In this document: piece after piece, positions 60,291 through 64,000 of the stretch
Layout of the letters: each line of letters starts with the position of its first letter
Position numbering within the stretch: position 1 is the stretch's first letter
Assembly (NCBI GenBank): GCA_024235095.1
Contig: JACKNC010000001.1
Span: forward strand, 248,001 to 312,000
Direction of reading: 5' to 3'
Length of the DNA stretch: 64,000 nt
Source of the DNA: Gammaproteobacteria bacterium
Lineage (GTDB): Bacteria; Pseudomonadota; Gammaproteobacteria; Competibacterales; Competibacteraceae
Position numbers and translations under genes: made by a program
Notes under the pieces: model-generated
The model's database searches: none
Told to the model about the DNA's origin: nothing
Seen by the model: the letters and a program-made list of their open reading frames with translations, nothing else

Positions 60291-61679
60291 CTACCCCTTC
60301 CTCCCCCCCTCCGGGAGAGGGGATTGCGGGGAGACGCTGCGACCTTGCAACAAGGTCATGCCCTTGAGCATGTTCAGCGCTTCATATAACTGATAATCAT
60401 CTTTCGCCAGCTCACTATCGGAACCCACCGTGGTTTGGGGTATGGACGGGAGCGGCGGCTCCGCGTCATCGGTCGCCGGCGCAGCGCCATTGCCGCCATC
60501 ATTCTGTAAATGGCCGGTCAGATCCGCTTCCTTGATCAGCGCGGCGTCAGCACTGTCGTCAGCCACCTTGAGCGATTTGAGTTCGATATCGGGCTTGATG
60601 CCCTCGGCCTGGATCGAACGGCCACTTGGGGTATAGTAGCGAGCCGTAGTCAACTTGACCGCCGCGCCGTTGCCCAGCGGCAGAATCGTTTGCACCGAAC
60701 CTTTGCCGAAGGTGCGTTCGCCTAGCACCAACGCCCGCTGGTGATCCTGCAGCGCACCCGCGACGATTTCCGAAGCCGAGGCCGAGCCGCCATTGACCAA
60801 TACGACCATCGGCGCTTTTTTCAGTAGATCACCGGCAGTAGCGTTGAAGGTTTGTTCGGAGTCCTTATCTCGTCCCCGGGTTTGCACGATGACGCCATCC
60901 TCGAGAAAATCATCGGCCACGTCGACCGCGCCGTTCAACACCCCACCGGGATTATTGCGCAGGTCCAGAATCAAGCCCTTGAGCGCCGCCTGATTCTGTT
61001 TCTGCAAATCTTGCAGGGCATCCTGGAGGTTCGCTTCGGTCCTGGCCTGGAACTGCGTGATGCGCAGGTAGCCAAACCCCGGCTCCAGCAAGCGGCTCTT
61101 CACGCTCCGAACCTGAATAACTTCACGCACCAGTTTTATCTTTAGAGGCTTTTTCACTCCTTCACGGATAATGGTCAGAACGATGGAGGTATTGGGCTTG
61201 CCGCGCATCCGGTTAATCGCGTCGGACAAAGTGATGCCCTTGACCGAAGCATCATCCAATCGAATGATCAAATCGCCGGCCTGGATGCCGGCCCGCTGGG
61301 CAGGGGTGTCATCGATGGGGGCAATGACCTTGATAAAGCCGTTTTCCTGCCCCACCTCAATGCCCAGTCCACCAAATTCGCCGGAAGTGCCGATTTGCAA
61401 ATCCTGGAAGGCTTCGGCGTCCAGATAGGACGAGTGGGGATCCAGATTGCTCAACATGCCACGGATGGCGTTTTCCAGCAGGTCTTTGTCCTCAATCGAT
61501 TCAACATAGTCCTGTTTGACTGCATCGAGGACGCTAGTGAAGGTGCGCAGCTCGTCAAGCGGCAACTGACTTTCCGGCGCAACGCTCTTTTCAGCCCGGA
61601 CCGCATAAACCGTGGTCAATGAAATGCCTGCTAGAAAGCTCAGCGCCAGCGCCAGACTGTATCGAGTTACAGCACTCAT
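60291..61679 (-). CDS. ctpA: S41 C-terminal processing peptidase (CtpA)
   Basis: A 462-residue periplasmic protease from ATG 61679. Signal anchor about 5-27 (SLALALSFLAGISLTTVYAV). PDZ domain about 95-170 (GGLGIEVGQENGFIKVIAPI). Catalytic Ser in VLVNGGSASASEIVAGAL and Lys in LGERTFGKGSVQTIL. CtpA trims peptidoglycan hydrolases and periplasmic proteins. The last 13 or so residues (SPQSPLPEGGRKG) are translated from a C/G-rich repeat at 60294-60330, so the native C-terminus has been replaced or extended. Confidence 0.93.
   Translation of the reverse strand: MSAVTRYSLALALSFLAGISLTTVYAVRAEKSVAPESQLPLDELRTFTSVLDAVKQDYVESIEDKDLLENAIRGMLSNLDPHSSYLDAEAFQDLQIGTSGEFGGLGIEVGQENGFIKVIAPIDDTPAQRAGIQAGDLIIRLDDASVKGITLSDAINRMRGKPNTSIVLTIIREGVKKPLKIKLVREVIQVRSVKSRLLEPGFGYLRITQFQARTEANLQDALQDLQKQNQAALKGLILDLRNNPGGVLNGAVDVADDFLEDGVIVQTRGRDKDSEQTFNATAGDLLKKAPMVVLVNGGSASASEIVAGALQDHQRALVLGERTFGKGSVQTILPLGNGAAVKLTTARYYTPSGRSIQAEGIKPDIELKSLKVADDSADAALIKEADLTGHLQNDGGNGAAPATDDAEPPLPSIPQTTVGSDSELAKDDYQLYEALNMLKGMTLLQGRSVSPQSPLPEGGRKG
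60294..60330. repeat. C-rich/G-rich repeat at the ctpA 3' end
   Basis: CCCCTTCCTCCCCCCCTCCG followed by GGAGAGGGGATTGCGGG, an imperfect hairpin. Encodes SPLPEGGRKG at the CtpA C-terminus directly before the stop. Confidence 0.65.
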
Positions 61680-61870
61680 GGTTACTCCGCAATGCATCAG
61701 GTGAACAGTATAGAGGTATCAGGTATCAGGAACGGAAAAAGGGAATTGTTCCTGAATTTGTCCGGCTTCCATGTGGAAAGACAATATAAGACAACGGAAA
61801 CCGCTTGGAAATTGCGCGGGTGAGGGAAAATTTCGAGGCGCTTCGAGAACTCTTGGTGAGTCGTCAACGT

Positions 61871-61904
61871 CAGGTCGGGCAAAGCTTCATCTGCACCCGA
61901 CCTG
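61871..61904 (-). terminator. Hairpin after dctP
   Basis: CAGGTCGGG (61871-61879) pairs with CCCGACCTG (61896-61904), loop 16 bases, 30 bases beyond the dctP stop. Weak T content. The rest of the gap 61680-61933 has no evident feature. Confidence 0.45.
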
Positions 61905-61933
61905 CCGCTAAAGAATATTGATTACGCGTTGCC

Positions 61934-63046
61934 TTACGAACCCGCACGCAACATGGTTTGCATGAAGTTAGCTAATGTGCCTTCCGGCAAACCTGACCAA
62001 ATATCAGACACTCTCTGGAAGGACCGCATGGAATCGAAGATTTTCTTGAAATCGGGATTCTTCGCGGACTCCTCGGCGAAAATTTTCTGCGCGGTCTCAT
62101 AAGCCGCTTTCAGAACATCGTCGGGATAGCGCCGCAACTGTGTGCCGCTTTGCACCAGCCGCTGAATCGCCAGCGGATTCTTGGCGTCGTAAGCCGCCAA
62201 CATGCCGACATTCGCTTCAGCCGCAGCAGCCTCAAACGCGGACTGATAAGACTTGGGCAATTTATCCCACTGCTCCTTGTTCACATAGAACGACAGCACC
62301 GGACCTGGCTCCCACCAACCGGGGTAATAATAGAACTTTGCGACTTTGTAGAACCCCAGTTTTTCATCATCATAAGGGCCGACCCACTCGGCGGCGTCAA
62401 TCGCGCCCCGCTCCAGCGAAGGGTAAATCTCGCCACCGGGTAATGATTGCGGCACCGCGCCCAATGCCGAAAACACCTCGGCGCCGAAGCCAGGAATACG
62501 GATCTTCAAACCTTTGAGATCATCCAGCGAGTTGATTTCCTTGCGGAACCATCCCCCCATCTGTGTACCGGTATTCCCGCCGGGGAAATTAACCACGTTG
62601 TACTTGGCAAAGAACTCACGGAGTAACGGACCACCTTCGCCATCATAAAGCCAAGCGTTCATCTGTCGGGCCGTGAGGCCGAACGGCACCGAGCAATCCA
62701 GCGAGAACGCCTTGTTCTTGCCATGGTAATAGTAAGAAGCCGTGTGACAGACCTCAACTGTGTTTTGCTGCACCGCATCCAGCACTCCAAAGGGCGGGAC
62801 GATTTCACCGCCGGCGAACACGCGGATTTCAAACTTGCCATCCGTGATTTCCGCGACGCGCTTGGATAACACTTCGCCTGCACCGTAAATAGTGTCCAGG
62901 CTCTTGGGAAAGCTCGACGCCATGCGCCATTTGATGGACGGCATCGACGATGAAGGTTCATCCGCAGCAAACACGGGAACGGCGGCGGCGCCAGCGGCCG
63001 TGGCCAAACCCAGCCCGGCCTTCTTGATAAAATCACGACGTTGCAT
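61934..63046 (-). CDS. dctP: TRAP transporter solute-binding protein with Tat-type signal
   Basis: A 370-residue periplasmic binding protein with AGGAGG ribosome site. The N-terminus MQRRDFIKKAGLGLATAAGA is a twin-arginine signal. DctP family features: KWRMASSFPKSLDTIYGAGE, VFAGGEIVPPFGVLDAVQQN, the Arg-containing strand LKGLKIRIPGFGAEVFSALG, and AAEWVGPYDDEKLGFYKVAK. It resembles the group binding 2-oxo acids or mannitol/chloroaromatic-type ligands. No dctQ or dctM membrane genes are in the window. Confidence 0.93.
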   Translation of the reverse strand: MQRRDFIKKAGLGLATAAGAAAVPVFAADEPSSSMPSIKWRMASSFPKSLDTIYGAGEVLSKRVAEITDGKFEIRVFAGGEIVPPFGVLDAVQQNTVEVCHTASYYYHGKNKAFSLDCSVPFGLTARQMNAWLYDGEGGPLLREFFAKYNVVNFPGGNTGTQMGGWFRKEINSLDDLKGLKIRIPGFGAEVFSALGAVPQSLPGGEIYPSLERGAIDAAEWVGPYDDEKLGFYKVAKFYYYPGWWEPGPVLSFYVNKEQWDKLPKSYQSAFEAAAAEANVGMLAAYDAKNPLAIQRLVQSGTQLRRYPDDVLKAAYETAQKIFAEESAKNPDFKKIFDSMRSFQRVSDIWSGLPEGTLANFMQTMLRAGS

Positions 63047-63355
63047 GGTCTCCTCCTCGATGGGTCAGTGAATTGTAGTGCGTTCACGGCGACAGAAAGT
63101 CGCAATGCATTGTTCATAACTCTATCAGAGCTTTGCTTAATTGCACGGGACAAACCCATGAAAAAGCAGCGTAGATTTCCAGCCGATTAAAACCAAGTTG
63201 TAAAGATGGCGCTATCCTTGCTTGCAACCCTTGTTGGCGTGCGGTACCGTTTCAACCCGAACTGATTCAGGCAACATTTAATAACCCGTCGCCAGTATTC
63301 ATTGAACCGCAGTCCAATCCCCTGATCCTAAATCACGATCCTGCTGGAGCCTGTT
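63047..63355. other. 309-bp divergent intergenic region
   Basis: It separates dctP from the rightward phosphatase gene. I see no RNA gene or repeat. AT-rich stretches near 63275 (ACATTTAATAAC) could hold a promoter for the rightward gene, without a clear -35. Confidence 0.35.
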
Positions 63356-64000
63356 GTGACCCGAACTCTATTTATCGGCCTGGATGGCGCCACTTTTCAT
63401 ATTCTTGATGGCCTGACCCGCGACCAACCCGGTCAGGGCGTGGTTATGCCATTTCTCGGGCAGTTCATGGCAGATGGTTTTCGCGCGCCGTTGCGCTCGA
63501 CACCGCATCCACTGACCCCGCCAGCCTGGACCACGCTGGTCACTGGACGCAACCCCGGCGCGCATGGTATCTACGACTTCATACGCGTCGACGACCGCCA
63601 ACACGAGGTGTTTTTCACGCTTTACGACTTCCGCGATATTCGCTGCGAAACGATCTGGAGTATCGCCGAACGACAGGACCGCTCGGTGGTCTCGCTTAAT
63701 TTCCCGATGATGGCGCCGCCGCCCAAGCTCCACGGCAGCCTGATTCCCGGCTTCACTCCGTGGAAGCACCTGCGCCGTAATATGACTCCCGATACGCTCT
63801 ATGAACGGCTGCAAGCGATTCCCGGCTTCCATCCCAAAGAACTGGCCTGGGATTTCGAGCGGGAGAACCAGATTGGCGAAGACATGGACAGCGATTATCT
63901 GGCCGCCTGGATTGGCTATCACTTGCCGCGTGAAGAACTCTGGTTCCAGGTGGCTCGCAAGCTTCTGGTCGAAGATCAGCCAGCGCTGATGGCGGTGATG
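63356..64000 (+). CDS. Alkaline-phosphatase-superfamily phosphodiesterase/nucleotide pyrophosphatase, 3' end outside window
   Basis: The frame is open from GTG 63356 (GGAG seven bases upstream) to the right edge, 215 codons. It reads MTRTLFIGLDGATFHILDGL, with the metal-binding Asp in GLDGAT, then PAWTTLVTGRNPGAHGIYDF with the Thr nucleophile position, typical of the type I phosphodiesterase/AP superfamily. NFPMMAPPPKLHGSLIPGFT is also conserved in this subgroup. Substrate unknown. Confidence 0.85.
   Translation, partial: MTRTLFIGLDGATFHILDGLTRDQPGQGVVMPFLGQFMADGFRAPLRSTPHPLTPPAWTTLVTGRNPGAHGIYDFIRVDDRQHEVFFTLYDFRDIRCETIWSIAERQDRSVVSLNFPMMAPPPKLHGSLIPGFTPWKHLRRNMTPDTLYERLQAIPGFHPKELAWDFERENQIGEDMDSDYLAAWIGYHLPREELWFQVARKLLVEDQPALMAVM

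Overview
The window looks like chromosome from a free-living gammaproteobacterium. Evidence: fis, an AroF/G/H-type DAHP synthase, asd next to fimV, purH-purD, metX-metW, a type II secretion pseudopilin block and pilMNOPQ. Accessory content (PEP-CTERM protein, DUF29, Uma2, several toxin-antitoxin modules, very large Ig/beta-propeller secreted proteins, dispersed palindromic repeats) recalls environmental or activated-sludge lineages such as Competibacteraceae-like bacteria. That placement is inference, not read from a marker gene.

Layout. 0-6 kb: an envelope/stress island with a truncated COG4705 membrane protein, a DedA-PAP2-LssY fusion, an MFS transporter and a response regulator/sensor kinase pair. 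It also holds decayed scraps of a second COG4705 gene and a second response regulator. 6-9.5 kb: fis, a HAD phosphatase, DAHP synthase and asd. 9.57-10.88 kb: an intact IS1-like element with perfect terminal repeats and target duplication, between asd and fimV. 11-13.5 kb: fimV.

13.5-26.2 kb: a long leftward series that could be read together: carbonic anhydrase, purH, purD, metX, metW, gspG-H-I-J-K-L-M-N, then a MltD-like lytic transglycosylase. gspC, D, E and F are absent from the window. 26.2-31 kb: a toxin-antitoxin cluster (VapBC, UPF0175/PIN, HigBA and an internally deleted HigBA relic) around a PEP-CTERM protein gene. That gene has a good sigma-54 promoter and distant TGT-N11-ACA dyads; two dyads lie in a perfect 55-bp direct repeat. 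31-32.5 kb: a solitary NuoM-like proton-channel subunit.

33-57 kb is mostly type IV pilus and large exported proteins, all leftward: fimT-pilV-pilW-pilX-small protein-pilY1, a PDDEXK-like gene with a coiled-coil minisatellite, a 1,540-residue SBBP/InlB-repeat/DUF4214 protein, a frameshifted DUF29 gene, a 1,733-residue Ig-domain protein directly downstream of pilQ, and pilMNOPQ. 57-64 kb: small conserved proteins, a DJ-1-family protein, CtpA, a TRAP solute-binding protein and the start of an alkaline-phosphatase-superfamily gene.

The most unusual signal is a family of C-rich/G-rich hairpin repeats inside the secretion and pilus operons. In pilP and gspJ the repeat is translated between a stop-overlapping start codon and the signal sequence, so these envelope proteins carry repeat-encoded N-termini. 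ctpA ends inside a similar repeat.
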